Of a DNA stretch of 64,000 nt, positions 51,000-60,677 are shown piece by piece. Numbering within the stretch: the first letter of the stretch is position 1; each line of letters starts with the position of its first letter. Source of the DNA: Dyadobacter sp. Lineage in GTDB: Bacteria > Bacteroidota > Bacteroidia > Cytophagales > Spirosomataceae. Position numbers and translations under genes: made by a program. The stretch lies in assembly GCF_017744695.1 (NCBI RefSeq), contig NZ_JAGIAS010000001.1:1021013-1085012 (forward strand), in the 5' to 3' direction. Below the pieces are notes generated by a model. It was not told the origin of the DNA. It saw nothing but the letters and a program-made list of their open reading frames with translations, and did not search any database.

Positions 51000-52067
51000 T
51001 TCCCAGGCTACCTCTTTCCGATAATACAAATTGCCGTTTTCGACGGCCAGCGGGGAATCGAAGTTATTGGTATAAAGCTGGCCGGTACCCAACCCCTGCG
51101 GCAGCGGGTTGTTGAATGACGCCGTGTATTGAGCAATCGCATTGAGGCCGATGTTGGATTCCAATGCCGAGGTGATCCACCAGCCGATATGTAGCCGGTT
51201 GGCAATTTCAATCCATTCGCTCGTAGCCGTAAAGCCGCCGAGCAATGTAGGTTTGAGAATAATAAAAGGCGGCGCCAGCTTTTTGAGCAATGCAAACTTG
51301 TCGCGGTAATTGGGAACGCCGATCAATTCTTCATCCAAAGCCACCGGCACCGGCGACGAAGCACAGAGATCGGCCATCAGTTCGTGCTGGCCTGCCTTTA
51401 CCGGCTGTTCGATGGAATGCAGGTCGAATGCACCGAGTCTGGCAAGCCTTTCGTTTACGTTATCGGCGGTAAATGCACCATTGGCGTCTACCCTTAATGT
51501 AACAGCATCTTTATCAAATCTTTTCCGAACGGCTTCCAGAATCCGGCACTCCTGCTCGAAATCGATCGCACCCACTTTCATTTTGAGCGTAGTGAAGCCT
51601 TGCGAGAGCTTTTCCTCCACCTGCGCGAGCATATGCTCGAAAGAGCCCATCCAGATCAGCCCGTTCATCAGAATGCCATCTCCATTTCCTGAAAAACCAT
51701 TCTTGAACAACATCCGCTGCCCGCCGTTCATGATATCCAGCAGCGCCATTTCGATACCCGCACGAACAGAAGGCAGGTTTTCGGGGATCAGTTGTTCCAG
51801 GATGATACCCAGGTTAAACGGAAATACATCCAGGTCGAGCTCATTGAAAATGCCGCAAACGTCCGCAAGCTGCGCTTCGAAGTCCGGAATATCGTCAACA
51901 CTCAAACCGGGTAACGGTCCGCATTCACCATAACCGGCAACCCCGGGCTTTTCAGAGTCGGTAACGATGACGATCCAGGATGTTTTTTGTGTAAGTACCC
52001 CGCGAGAGGTGCCCGCTTCCTTGCGAAAATGAAGCGTATGTGGCTTATACACAATTTTTAACGGCAT
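50967..52067 (-). CDS. menC: o-Succinylbenzoate synthase
   Basis: 366 residues of the enolase superfamily. The catalytic set of OSBS is in place: K162/K164 in LKMKVG, D194 (RVDANG), E220 (SIEQP), D245 (LDEELIG) and K272 (ILKPTLLGG). It dehydrates SHCHC to o-succinylbenzoate in menaquinone synthesis. Muconate-cycloisomerase-type relatives share this layout, so OSBS is the best call rather than a certainty. No other men gene is in the window. Divergent from lpxK, with 67 bases between starts; convergent overlap with hemF. Confidence 0.9.
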   Translation of the reverse strand: MPLKIVYKPHTLHFRKEAGTSRGVLTQKTSWIVIVTDSEKPGVAGYGECGPLPGLSVDDIPDFEAQLADVCGIFNELDLDVFPFNLGIILEQLIPENLPSVRAGIEMALLDIMNGGQRMLFKNGFSGNGDGILMNGLIWMGSFEHMLAQVEEKLSQGFTTLKMKVGAIDFEQECRILEAVRKRFDKDAVTLRVDANGAFTADNVNERLARLGAFDLHSIEQPVKAGQHELMADLCASSPVPVALDEELIGVPNYRDKFALLKKLAPPFIILKPTLLGGFTATSEWIEIANRLHIGWWITSALESNIGLNAIAQYTASFNNPLPQGLGTGQLYTNNFDSPLAVENGNLYYRKEVAWELPGHALAEPA

Positions 52068-52134
52068 GATTTTGCGGTGTCAGATTGTAAAAGGGGCACA
52101 ATATTAGACAAAATTTACGTAATTATGCACCAGG

Positions 52135-53172
52135 ATGAAAGAGCTGCCCTGGATAAAAAATGCGTTGCTACCCCTCTCGTGGATCTATGGTGCTGTCACA
52201 GACGTACGTAACCTTCTGTTCGATCGCGGTATTCTGCACTCCGAAAAAGTACTACAAAAAGTGATCGTGGTTGGCAATCTCACTGTCGGCGGAACAGGCA
52301 AGACACCGGTCATCGAATACCTCACGCGTTTACTCTCGAAACAAATACCGCTCGCGATACTCAGCCGTGGCTACGGACGCGATACCCGGGGCTTTTTGGA
52401 AGCCGGCGCCACGTCCACGGCGGCAACGATCGGCGACGAACCATTTCAGTTTTATACCAAATTCGACAGGGAAGCAGTCATAGCCGTTTGCGAAAAACGG
52501 GTGGAAGGCGCGTTGAAAATACATGAAAAGCACCCGGACATCAGGTTGCTGCTGCTCGATGACGCATTCCAGCACCGCGCCATTCAACGGGACATCAATA
52601 TACTGCTCAACGATTACAACCGGCCCTTTTACAAAGACCACCCCTTCCCTGCCGGCCGGTTGCGAGAACGCCGTCACGGCGCAATGCGAGCCGATGCGGT
52701 AGTCGTCACCAAATGCCCGGCGACACTCGGGATTGCGGAAAAAGAAGTTATTAAAGAAAACATACGCCGCTACGCCCATACCGATGTCCCTATTTTCTTT
52801 GCCAGCACACGCTACGACCACCCGATCTCGTACGAGAGCCTGCCCGTTGAGTTAAAGAATGTTAAAATGGCGGCCGGAATCGCAAATCCGCAGCCATTCG
52901 CCGCATATTTGACCACCCGGTTCAGCGTTACAGACCAAAAGGTTTTTCCGGATCACCATAATTACACGCCAAGTGACGTCGAAGACCTTATTAAGAACCT
53001 AAAAAACGATACTTTTGTGGTCACGACTGAAAAGGATATGGTCAAATTAAAACCGTTGGTTGTCGCAAAAGGCTACGCAGCACGCTTCGCGTACGTTCCG
53101 GTTTCCGTGGATTTCGGGAACGACGAACAGGCTTTCGCACAATGGGTCACATCACAGACCGACCGGTTTTAA
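52135..53172 (+). CDS. lpxK: Tetraacyldisaccharide 4'-kinase
   Basis: 345 residues. LpxK adds the 4'-phosphate to lipid A precursor at the inner membrane. Visible: N-terminal membrane anchor region (LLPLSWIYGAVTDVRNLLFD), Walker A GGTGKTP (52-58), ILSRGYGRDTRGF, GDEPFQF, LLLDDAFQHRAIQRDINILL and FPAGRLRERRHGAMRADAVVVTKCP. All core motifs are intact. It is the first gene of a plus-strand run with a Porin_10 protein 24 bases downstream and miaE after it. Confidence 0.96.
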   Translation: MKELPWIKNALLPLSWIYGAVTDVRNLLFDRGILHSEKVLQKVIVVGNLTVGGTGKTPVIEYLTRLLSKQIPLAILSRGYGRDTRGFLEAGATSTAATIGDEPFQFYTKFDREAVIAVCEKRVEGALKIHEKHPDIRLLLLDDAFQHRAIQRDINILLNDYNRPFYKDHPFPAGRLRERRHGAMRADAVVVTKCPATLGIAEKEVIKENIRRYAHTDVPIFFASTRYDHPISYESLPVELKNVKMAAGIANPQPFAAYLTTRFSVTDQKVFPDHHNYTPSDVEDLIKNLKNDTFVVTTEKDMVKLKPLVVAKGYAARFAYVPVSVDFGNDEQAFAQWVTSQTDRF

Positions 53173-53196
53173 AAACGGCAGAACGAGTTTCCCTCT

Positions 53197-55182
53197 ATGA
53201 GAATTGTTTTATATAGCTTCCTGTGTGTTTTATGCAGCTTCATCCTAACCATCCCGACAGCCAGCGGCCAGGTGAAGCTTCCGGGCAATATCCGGATGCC
53301 GAGCGGTGGCGGAGGAGGTGGTGGTTCGCGCGGGGGCGGAGGACAAGCCATTCTCGACGATAGCACCAAGAACGTCTACGGCCCGCATTCAACCCTGCAC
53401 TTTTACGAGCATGATATTCTCAACAACCGCGATTCGGTACGGTATCGCGTGGATACGGGTTTAACCAACTTCCACCGCTGGATGCCGATGGACAAGGCCT
53501 GGGGCAAACTGGTCGACCTGGGTAATAATGTTACGGCTACGCGCAACCTGTTTTTCCAGCCCCGTGAGGACATTGGTACGCAGCTGGGCCTGCGCGTGTA
53601 CGATGCGTACGCGATCAAACAGGAAGATGTCGCTTATGTGGATACCAAATCGCAGCATACCGAACTGGATTTCATGTCGGGGCCGAAGAAGACCTCGTTG
53701 GGGACATTTGCCTATACCCAAAACGTGCATTCGCGGTTCAACTTCGGGATACGGGCTACGCGTCTGACCTCCAATAAAATATATGGTTTTGCCAATTCCA
53801 TCTCCTCCGCGGCATTGCTTGGCCGGAACTGGACTTTCCTGGCGCATACCAGCTTCTTTTCCAAAAACAAAAAGTACCTCATCCTGGCGCATTACCGGCA
53901 TTTGAACATGAAGGTAGCCGAACAGGGCGGCGTAATACCGAATGTCGACGAGGCCGGTGTCGTCGACAAATATTCCTACGATGGCGCTGCCAGAATCAGC
54001 GACAATGCCAATTCCTGGGAGCGGCGCCATGTTTTCCATGTGTACCAGCAGTACCGGCTGCTCAATGGGTTCCAGGTTTTCCAACAAGCCGATTTCCAGA
54101 GTACCATCGACCATTATACCGACCTGCAACTGGCGCGCGGACTGGAAAAAGGGATCTACCCGGCGACCAGGTTTGATTCTACCCAAACTCGTCAGGACAT
54201 TTATTACAAGCTCCTCGATAACAAAGTCGGGATCAAAGGTTTTTACGAAGGGTTCAACTACCGGGCCTATGTGCGGCAGCGATTTTACGGTATGCGCGGC
54301 GGGGCGCAATCGAAAAACGAAACGGGCGACCCTTATGCGACTTACCGCACGGGCCTTAAATTCGACAATATTATCGGCGCGTGGCTGGGTTATTACCTGA
54401 AAGATTCCGTACAATACCTGACGGCCGAAGCCGATCTGAACCTCGCCAAAAATGTGGAATACCGCTTGAAAGGCGAGCTGAATACCCGCTGGGGAAAAGC
54501 CGGGTTCCAGAGTATCCAAACGGCGCCCGATCTGCTGGTACAACGCTACCTGAATAACCATTTCGACTGGCGGAACAACTTCGACCCTACCAAGGTCCAG
54601 ACGATCTTCGCATCCCTCGTGTTGAAGACGAAGAAAATCGAGTTCGTGCCCGAAGCGCAGATACACCAGATCAACGACTACATTTACTACGACACAGCGG
54701 CTGTGCCCCGGCAGCTCAATGCCGGTTTCAGGTTACTGCGGCTGGGCTTCAATTCCGGCATTCATTTGAATCGCTGGAATTTCACTACAATGGGCTACCT
54801 TACCCTGAACGACAACAAGGACGTAATGCGGATCCCTACGGTTTTCGCAAGCGGCGAAGTCACTTTCGATTTTGTGTATGCCAAAGTGCTTTTCATCCAG
54901 CTCGGCCTCGCGGCACGCTACCGGTCGTCGTACCTGGCCGACGCGTATATGCCTATCACACAACAATTTCATTTACAAGACAATACGAGGCTTGCCGGAA
55001 ATGCGGTGGTAGACGGTTTTGCCAATGTGCGGATCAAACGGGTAAGGTTATTCTTTAAAATGTCTTATCTTAACCAGGGCGGCAACTTCGGCCTCTTCCC
55101 GAAGGGTTATTATGTGACACCCGATTACCTGGGCCTGGCAAGGTCATTTTCATTCGGGATCAACTGGCCGATGTTCGACTAG
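53197..55182 (+). CDS. Putative outer-membrane porin (Porin_10 family)
   Basis: 661 residues with a signal peptide (1-25, TASGQ) followed by a glycine-rich linker (about 36-50; GGGGGGSRGGGG). The remainder is a beta-barrel with regularly spaced aromatic residues (WMPMDKAWGKLVDLGNN, QPREDIGTQLGLRVYDAY, KTSLGTFAYTQNVHSRFNFGIRAT, GIKGFYEGFNYRAYVRQRFYG) and ends in SFGINWPMFD. This matches the Porin_10 group of Bacteroidota putative porins. Channel specificity is unknown. It follows lpxK closely, so both may be an envelope operon. Confidence 0.88.
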   Translation: MRIVLYSFLCVLCSFILTIPTASGQVKLPGNIRMPSGGGGGGGSRGGGGQAILDDSTKNVYGPHSTLHFYEHDILNNRDSVRYRVDTGLTNFHRWMPMDKAWGKLVDLGNNVTATRNLFFQPREDIGTQLGLRVYDAYAIKQEDVAYVDTKSQHTELDFMSGPKKTSLGTFAYTQNVHSRFNFGIRATRLTSNKIYGFANSISSAALLGRNWTFLAHTSFFSKNKKYLILAHYRHLNMKVAEQGGVIPNVDEAGVVDKYSYDGAARISDNANSWERRHVFHVYQQYRLLNGFQVFQQADFQSTIDHYTDLQLARGLEKGIYPATRFDSTQTRQDIYYKLLDNKVGIKGFYEGFNYRAYVRQRFYGMRGGAQSKNETGDPYATYRTGLKFDNIIGAWLGYYLKDSVQYLTAEADLNLAKNVEYRLKGELNTRWGKAGFQSIQTAPDLLVQRYLNNHFDWRNNFDPTKVQTIFASLVLKTKKIEFVPEAQIHQINDYIYYDTAAVPRQLNAGFRLLRLGFNSGIHLNRWNFTTMGYLTLNDNKDVMRIPTVFASGEVTFDFVYAKVLFIQLGLAARYRSSYLADAYMPITQQFHLQDNTRLAGNAVVDGFANVRIKRVRLFFKMSYLNQGGNFGLFPKGYYVTPDYLGLARSFSFGINWPMFD

Positions 55183-55203
55183 CTGAACAAACTTTTGACC
55201 AAT

Positions 55204-55800
55204 ATGGCTACATCACTCACAACACTCGGACTGGAACTTCCGACCGATCCCCGCTGGACCGACATTGCCTCCATGCAGATCGGCGATGTTCTGATAGATC
55301 ACGCCTATTGTGAGCAAAAGGCCGCTTCCAGCTGCATTTCGCTCATTGTACATTATCCTGACAAAGCCTTATTGGTTGAAACCCTCACGCCGATTGTGGC
55401 CGAAGAATGGGGTCATTTTCAAAGAGTTTTGAAGGAATTAAAGAAAAGAAATATTCCGCTCGGCCGCCAACGCAAAGACGAATACGTGAACCAGCTCATG
55501 CAACTGGTGACCAAAGGAGATGCCAACAAGATGTTCCTCGACCGGCTGCTTATTTGCGGATTGATCGAGGCCCGGAGCTGCGAGCGCTTCAAGCTGCTTT
55601 CGGAAAACCTGGATGACGAATCGCTGCAAAAGTTCTATCGTGAGTTGATGATCTCCGAAGCGGGACATTACCGCACATTTCTCGAACTGGCCGAAACTTA
55701 CATCCCTGCCGAGAAAGTAAGGACGCGCTGGAAAGAACTTCTGCATGCCGAAGCCGAAATCATGCAATCGCTCTCACCACGCGGCGACCGCATTCACTGA
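55204..55800 (+). CDS. miaE: tRNA-(ms2io6A37) hydroxylase
   Basis: 198 residues from the ATG at 55204 (an in-frame TTG three codons earlier is less likely). Diiron ferritin-like helices with ligands in DHAYCEQKAASSCI, EEWGHFQRVL (ExxH), IEARSCERFKLL and SEAGHYRTFLEL (ExxH) fit MiaE, which hydroxylates the isopentenyl group of the modified A37. It starts 21 bases after the porin gene; the nuclease gene follows 20 bases on. Confidence 0.9.
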   Translation: MATSLTTLGLELPTDPRWTDIASMQIGDVLIDHAYCEQKAASSCISLIVHYPDKALLVETLTPIVAEEWGHFQRVLKELKKRNIPLGRQRKDEYVNQLMQLVTKGDANKMFLDRLLICGLIEARSCERFKLLSENLDDESLQKFYRELMISEAGHYRTFLELAETYIPAEKVRTRWKELLHAEAEIMQSLSPRGDRIH

Positions 55801-55820
55801 CATTTACATCCGCATTCCCG

Positions 55821-58727
55821 ATGCCATCATTCCTGAACCTCGTCGCCAAACGGATCCTGGCCAACCATCCCTCGCTCGACCACGTGCAAATAGTGGTACC
55901 GACGCGGCGGGCTGCATTTTTTCTCATGCAGGAACTGGCAGGCGAAACGACCGAGGCGATAATGAGCCCCGGCATTATGGCGATCGACGATTTTGTGGAA
56001 AGCATTTGCAGCCTTGAAATCGAGGACCCGGTACACCTACTCTTCGATTTGTACGAAACTTTCCGGGAAATAGACCCCGATGTGCAGTTCGACCGCTTCA
56101 TGGGTTGGGCTTCGGTATTGCTGAGCGACCTCGACAAAATTGACCAATACCTCGTCAAAACTGATTTTCTCTTTGAATACCTCTCCGAGGCACACGCGCT
56201 CGCACGCTGGCAGGAAAGCCTGCCGGAGGGCAAAGCGCTGCAAGGCGAAGGCGGCTCCAAACAGTATTTCTCCCTTTTTGAGAATATCAATAAGGTATAC
56301 CAATCGTTCAGGCAAAAATTGATCGCCAAAGGCAAGGCGTACCGTGGCATGGCGTACCGCGAGCTGGCCGAGGACATTGGCAGCCTCACGACAGCACGTC
56401 CGGAAGACGAACGGATTTATTTTGCGGGTTTCAATGCATTAACCACGTCGGAACGAACGATCGTCACGGCTTTGATCAAAGCTAAAAAGGCCGAGGTGCT
56501 CTGGGATTCCGACCGCTATTATATGTCGGAGAATACCGTGGTAGAAGCCGGCAAAAGCCTCCGCGAGTACCAGCGTAGCAAGGAATTCGGAGAATGGAAC
56601 TGGACCGGCGACGACCTGCTTTCAACGGAAAAGCACATTACCATTTACGATGTGCCTAATGCGACCTTGCAAACGAAAGTCGCGGGCGAGCTTTACCAGC
56701 ATATGAAGCGGTTCGATCCGGACGACGCTCCCATCCCGACCGCCATCGTCCTCGCCGATGAAAACCTGCTCCTTCCGATGCTGTATTCGCTGGATCGGGA
56801 GGTACGCGACCTGAACGTAACCATGGGCCTTTCCATGCGGAATTCTCTGCTTTACACGTTGGTGGATGGCATTTTTGAATTGCAGCAGAATGTGGTGGAG
56901 TTCCGGACCAGGAGCGGAAAAATGGTCCGTATCCCGAAATTCGGGCACAAATCCATTGACAAAATCCTTAATCACCCGTTTATACGGCATTACGAGCACG
57001 TTGCGCTCACACCACTCGAAGATGGGCAGACCATCATCCAGCGGACGCTCCGCGAGATCACCGAAAGCAATCAGGTATTTCTGAGCTCCGAGGAACTGAT
57101 CACACTGGGCGATCAGCACCCATTGTTCCAGATCCTCTTCACGCATTGGCAAAAAAACAATGCACAACAGGTGATCCGCTCGTTTTACCAGCTGATCGAG
57201 CTGTTACGGGAAGTTTACAAGGACTACAAGAACGCGCTGGAAACCGAATATCTTTATCTTTTTTATACACTACTTAAACAATTCGAGCAGACGATTGAAG
57301 AGCGGGCGGAGCTGATCACATTGCGGACGCTCAAATCGTTCATGTTTGAGCTCATCCGGCAAACGCGCATCCCTTTCAGCGGCGAGCCAATCAGCAACCT
57401 GCAAATCATGGGGATGCTCGAAACCCGCGCGCTGGACTTCAAGCGGATCATTATATTGTCCGTCAATGAAGGCATTATTCCGCAAGCGAAGCGGCAGAAT
57501 TCGCTGATTCCCTTCGATGCGGCGCAGGCCGTAGGATTACCCACGCACCAGCACCAGGAAGCGGTGATGTCCTACCATTTCTACCGGTTGCTGCAACGGG
57601 CTTCGGAAGTACACATTCTATATACCAGCACAAACGACGTTCCGGGCGGAGGCGAAAAAAGCCGGTTCGTCAGGCAAATCGAATACGAACTGGCCGAATA
57701 CAATCCACTGATCCGCATTGAGAATAAAACGGTTGTTTTCGAGGCACGGCAGCAGCAGGAGCTGGAAGAAGTAGTGCATAAAGACGACGCGCTGATAGCC
57801 GCCATTCGTGCCTATCTGGATGGTAAGGGCATTTATCCGACGCACCTCAACGAGTTTATCCGCTGCTCCATGCAGTTTTATCTCAAACATATTGCCGGAG
57901 TTAAGGAAAAAGAGGAAGTGGAGGAAGAGCTCGGCATGGACAAGATCGGTACCTGGCTGCACGCATCGCTGGAACGTCTCGATCATGAGTTCTTCCTGCT
58001 CGACAACGACCCGTCGGAAGAGCAGATCACGACCGTGCTCCGCGAGGAGTTCGACCGGCTTTTCAAAGGCTACGTAACCGATTTAGGCCTCAACCGAATT
58101 TACTACCAGATCGGCGAGCAGCAGATATTAACCTTCCTTCGCCATCATATGGCGCAAAAACCGCGAAGGAAAATTCTCGCGGCCGAGCAGCCGTTGCACA
58201 CCCGTATCCAGCTCGTGTTGCAAGGTGCATACACACCCGTGCGCGTGGGCGGGAAGATCGACCGCATCGAATTGGCGGAAGACGGTACATTGTATGTGAT
58301 GGATTACAAAACCGGCAGCGTGGAGTTAACGGGCAAACAAAAACTCGCCGATCCGGCAGGCCGTGAGGAAGTTATCCGTTTCGATCCCGACCGCAAAATG
58401 GGTTACGTACGCCAGCTCTGGATTTACGAATACCTGATGTACCGCCGTATGAAGGAAGAAAATGGCCTGAAACTGCGCGGTACGACATATAATTTCGGCG
58501 AGCACGCCGTCAAATCGGGCTTTTACTCATTCCGCGACCCTAAAAATCTCATAGCCAATCCACTGGAAATCACCGAGCAACTGGCACCGCAGGAATTCAT
58601 TGAAAAATCGGAAGTGATATTGACGGATATCCTCAACGTAATGCTCGATCCCGACGTCCCGTTCCGCAAAACTGACGATCTGACTACCTGCAAATTCTGC
58701 GACTTCACCGGCATCTGCGGGCGGTAA
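55821..58727 (+). CDS. AddB-like PD-(D/E)XK nuclease/inactive helicase
   Basis: 968 residues. The N-terminal two thirds resemble the inactive UvrD-like helicase of AddB-type proteins (VPTRRAAFFLMQELAG near the start, VLADENLLLPMLYSLD, RTLKSFMFELIRQTRIPF, LQIMGMLETRALDFKRIIILSVNEGIIPQ). The C-terminal part is a PD-(D/E)XK nuclease (VGGKIDRIELAEDGTLYVMDYKTGS) framed by cysteines: C in FIRCSMQFYL and CKFCDFTGIC at the end, the pattern of an iron-sulfur staple. It probably works with an AddA-type helicase-nuclease in double-strand-break repair, but no addA is nearby. Confidence 0.88.
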   Translation: MPSFLNLVAKRILANHPSLDHVQIVVPTRRAAFFLMQELAGETTEAIMSPGIMAIDDFVESICSLEIEDPVHLLFDLYETFREIDPDVQFDRFMGWASVLLSDLDKIDQYLVKTDFLFEYLSEAHALARWQESLPEGKALQGEGGSKQYFSLFENINKVYQSFRQKLIAKGKAYRGMAYRELAEDIGSLTTARPEDERIYFAGFNALTTSERTIVTALIKAKKAEVLWDSDRYYMSENTVVEAGKSLREYQRSKEFGEWNWTGDDLLSTEKHITIYDVPNATLQTKVAGELYQHMKRFDPDDAPIPTAIVLADENLLLPMLYSLDREVRDLNVTMGLSMRNSLLYTLVDGIFELQQNVVEFRTRSGKMVRIPKFGHKSIDKILNHPFIRHYEHVALTPLEDGQTIIQRTLREITESNQVFLSSEELITLGDQHPLFQILFTHWQKNNAQQVIRSFYQLIELLREVYKDYKNALETEYLYLFYTLLKQFEQTIEERAELITLRTLKSFMFELIRQTRIPFSGEPISNLQIMGMLETRALDFKRIIILSVNEGIIPQAKRQNSLIPFDAAQAVGLPTHQHQEAVMSYHFYRLLQRASEVHILYTSTNDVPGGGEKSRFVRQIEYELAEYNPLIRIENKTVVFEARQQQELEEVVHKDDALIAAIRAYLDGKGIYPTHLNEFIRCSMQFYLKHIAGVKEKEEVEEELGMDKIGTWLHASLERLDHEFFLLDNDPSEEQITTVLREEFDRLFKGYVTDLGLNRIYYQIGEQQILTFLRHHMAQKPRRKILAAEQPLHTRIQLVLQGAYTPVRVGGKIDRIELAEDGTLYVMDYKTGSVELTGKQKLADPAGREEVIRFDPDRKMGYVRQLWIYEYLMYRRMKEENGLKLRGTTYNFGEHAVKSGFYSFRDPKNLIANPLEITEQLAPQEFIEKSEVILTDILNVMLDPDVPFRKTDDLTTCKFCDFTGICGR

Positions 58728-58808
58728 TTTGCCGCTTGAAAAATACCCGTACAGCGTTACAACCATTGCCCGGACAAAGCGATCTTTTTTAAAAAAATCG
58801 TTTACGGT

Positions 58809-58949
58809 ATGATCGTTGTAGCTAAATTAACCCTCTTCATTGTCTGGCTAATGGCCTTTTTCGTCACCTGCCTCATTGTAGGCATTACGTTTCCGGTGAT
58901 TGTCCTGTTCGACAGGTTTCAAATGCACTTCAAAGAAGTATCCTTATAA
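58809..58949 (+). CDS. Small single-pass membrane protein, 46 residues
   Basis: A short open frame from the ATG at 58809 to TAA at 58947 encodes 46 residues: MIVVAKLTLFIVWLMAFFV followed by TCLIVGITFPVIVLFDRF and a charged tail ending KEVSL. Two adjoining hydrophobic stretches suggest one long or two short membrane helices. It starts 81 bases after the nuclease gene and is followed directly by a terminator. No family recognised; coding status rests on its hydrophobic pattern and position. Confidence 0.5.
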   Translation: MIVVAKLTLFIVWLMAFFVTCLIVGITFPVIVLFDRFQMHFKEVSL

Positions 58950-58974
58950 TACCAAATCGAAATGCCTCTCAAAA

Positions 58975-59009
58975 AATAAAGGCGGGTGAGTGATCTCATC
59001 CGCCTTTTT
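58975..59009. terminator. Bidirectional terminator
   Basis: AAGGCGGGTGAG / CTCATCCGCCTT stem with a 4-base loop (one G-T pair), A-run before and T-run after. It lies between the small membrane protein (plus) and the lipoprotein gene (minus). Confidence 0.8.
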
Positions 59010-59027
59010 GCTGCATTTGCAATAAGC

Positions 59028-59507
59028 TTATTTCTTCTTGAATTCCAGGTAAACTTCTTCGTCCGGCGCACCGCTGCTGGCTTCCGACGATTTCAGGGTG
59101 ATGTTGATCTGCTGAACCCCGCTTCCGTTCACGATCCGGCTCGCTATGCCACTGAGCCTTACATTCAAGGCTTCATTAGTACTTTGGGCTACATTTACTT
59201 TCTCATTCACCTCGAAATTGTCCTGCGCGGTGGTTTTCACCGCTACCAGCGGATAGTCCTGCGTAAGCGTGATGGTCGTACCTGACACAGTGACCTTCGT
59301 CGCTTTGGTGTATTTGATGTTCAATTGGTTTTTCGCTTCGGTGGTGATGTCCCATTTATAATTGCTGGTGATCCCTCCCTCCACGGTGGTGGTTTCATAA
59401 ACTCCTACAAAGCTCGTTGCATAATCCGTTTCCGGCTCAGGGTCTTTCTTGTCATCCTTGCAAGCGCCCATCAGAACTACCAGACAGCAAAAAATCAGCT
59501 TTTTCAT
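59028..59507 (-). CDS. Lipoprotein of unknown function
   Basis: 159 residues with a lipoprotein signal peptide: MKKLIFCCLVVLMGAC, lipobox LMGAC with the modified cysteine at 16, followed by an acidic linker (KDDKKDPEPE). The mature part (about 30-159) is beta-rich without a recognised family. Outer-membrane attachment is likely. It stands alone, ending at a bidirectional terminator. Confidence 0.8.
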   Translation of the reverse strand: MKKLIFCCLVVLMGACKDDKKDPEPETDYATSFVGVYETTTVEGGITSNYKWDITTEAKNQLNIKYTKATKVTVSGTTITLTQDYPLVAVKTTAQDNFEVNEKVNVAQSTNEALNVRLSGIASRIVNGSGVQQINITLKSSEASSGAPDEEVYLEFKKK

Positions 59508-59627
59508 ACTTCAATTTTAAGAGTAAACAATTTTCAAATATAAACACGCATCCTAAATTTCCTACTATAACGGCACCACCCCGGGATACGCATATCGGGG
59601 CAATAATTTTATTCATTTCAAATTGCT

Positions 59628-60581
59628 TCAAAACGGCAATCGCCCCAGATCGACATTCCCACCTGAGATGATGATCCCGACCTTCTTCCCTTCAAAAACG
59701 GCCTTGTTCTTCAAAACAGCGGCTGTGGATACCGCCCCGGAAGGCTCAACCACGATTTTCATCCGCTCCCACAAATAGCGCATTGTCTGAACGATCTCCT
59801 CATCGGAAACCGTAAAAATGTCCGTCACCTCCGTTTTGATGATCGGGAAAGTCTTGTCGCCCAGGTACGTGAGCAGGCCGTCGGCGATGGTATTTACATA
59901 TGGCGCCTTTTCGATCTTGTCGCTTCTGAAAGACAACACCGCGTCCGCTGCCCCCTCCGGCTCGCCCGCGTATACCTTCGTATGCGGGGAAAAATATTTG
60001 GCCGACAGCGCGGTACCGCTCAGCAAGCCGCCCCCTCCCACCGGCGCCACAATGGCATCCAGTGTTACAGCTGCATCCTCGATCAGCTCCTTGGCAGCGG
60101 TGGCTTGTCCCGCGATCACTTCGTAGTTATTGAAGGGATGTATAAAAGTTGCACCCGTGCGCATGACGATCTCATCGACCGTTCCTTGCCGCTCTTCCGG
60201 TGTGTTTTTACAAAAAGTAATGGTAGCCCCATAACCTTCTACTGCCGCTATTTTCACCTTCGGCGAATTTTCGGGCATCACGATGTAGCACCTTGCCCCT
60301 ACCTTTTGCGCGGAGAATGCGATGGCCTGCGCATGGTTGCCCGACGAATGCGTAATAACGCCATTTGCCAGCTGTTCAGCCGATAGCGAAAGCACGGCAT
60401 TAAGCCCACCCCTCGCTTTAAACGCACCGATCTTTTGCAGGTTTTCGCATTTGAAATACAATTCTGCCCCCGACAGGTCATTCAGGAACTCTGAGGTAAA
60501 AACAGGAGTGTGATGGATGTAAGGTTTGACGAGCGCGTGCGCCGTCTCAATGATTGCTCTGGTAGGTACAGTCCCTGTCAT
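59628..60581 (-). CDS. PLP-dependent threonine/serine dehydratase (or serine racemase-like)
   Basis: 317 residues of fold-type II: PLP lysine K55 in IGAFKARGG, substrate loop SSGNHAQA (about 79-86), phosphate-binding GGGGLLSG (about 178-185) and a serine-rich end IISGGNVDLGRLPF. The family FKxRGA motif has glycine in place of alanine. Without a C-terminal ACT domain it is a catabolic-type dehydratase or racemase; the sequence does not separate these. Terminates toward the lipoprotein gene. Confidence 0.88.
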   Translation of the reverse strand: MTGTVPTRAIIETAHALVKPYIHHTPVFTSEFLNDLSGAELYFKCENLQKIGAFKARGGLNAVLSLSAEQLANGVITHSSGNHAQAIAFSAQKVGARCYIVMPENSPKVKIAAVEGYGATITFCKNTPEERQGTVDEIVMRTGATFIHPFNNYEVIAGQATAAKELIEDAAVTLDAIVAPVGGGGLLSGTALSAKYFSPHTKVYAGEPEGAADAVLSFRSDKIEKAPYVNTIADGLLTYLGDKTFPIIKTEVTDIFTVSDEEIVQTMRYLWERMKIVVEPSGAVSTAAVLKNKAVFEGKKVGIIISGGNVDLGRLPF

Positions 60582-60616
60582 ATGGGTGTATATTATGAAA
60601 ATTGTTCCTGCAATAA

Positions 60617-60651
60617 AAAGAAAAAGGGTCCGTCATGTTACCGACGGACCC
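60617..60651 (-). terminator. Rho-independent terminator of the OmpA-like gene
   Basis: GGGTCCGTC / GACGGACCC perfect 9-bp stem with an 8-base loop, followed on the minus strand by TTTTTCTTTTT. It lies 27 bases past the OmpA-like stop codon. Confidence 0.88.
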
Positions 60652-60677
60652 TCATCTCAAAAATTTATCAGTTTACC

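Noticed and set aside
53461..54666. 401-codon open frame on the minus strand
   Set aside because: It lies wholly inside the Porin_10 gene, whose plus-strand product has a signal peptide and barrel features; the minus frame has no start context or family.
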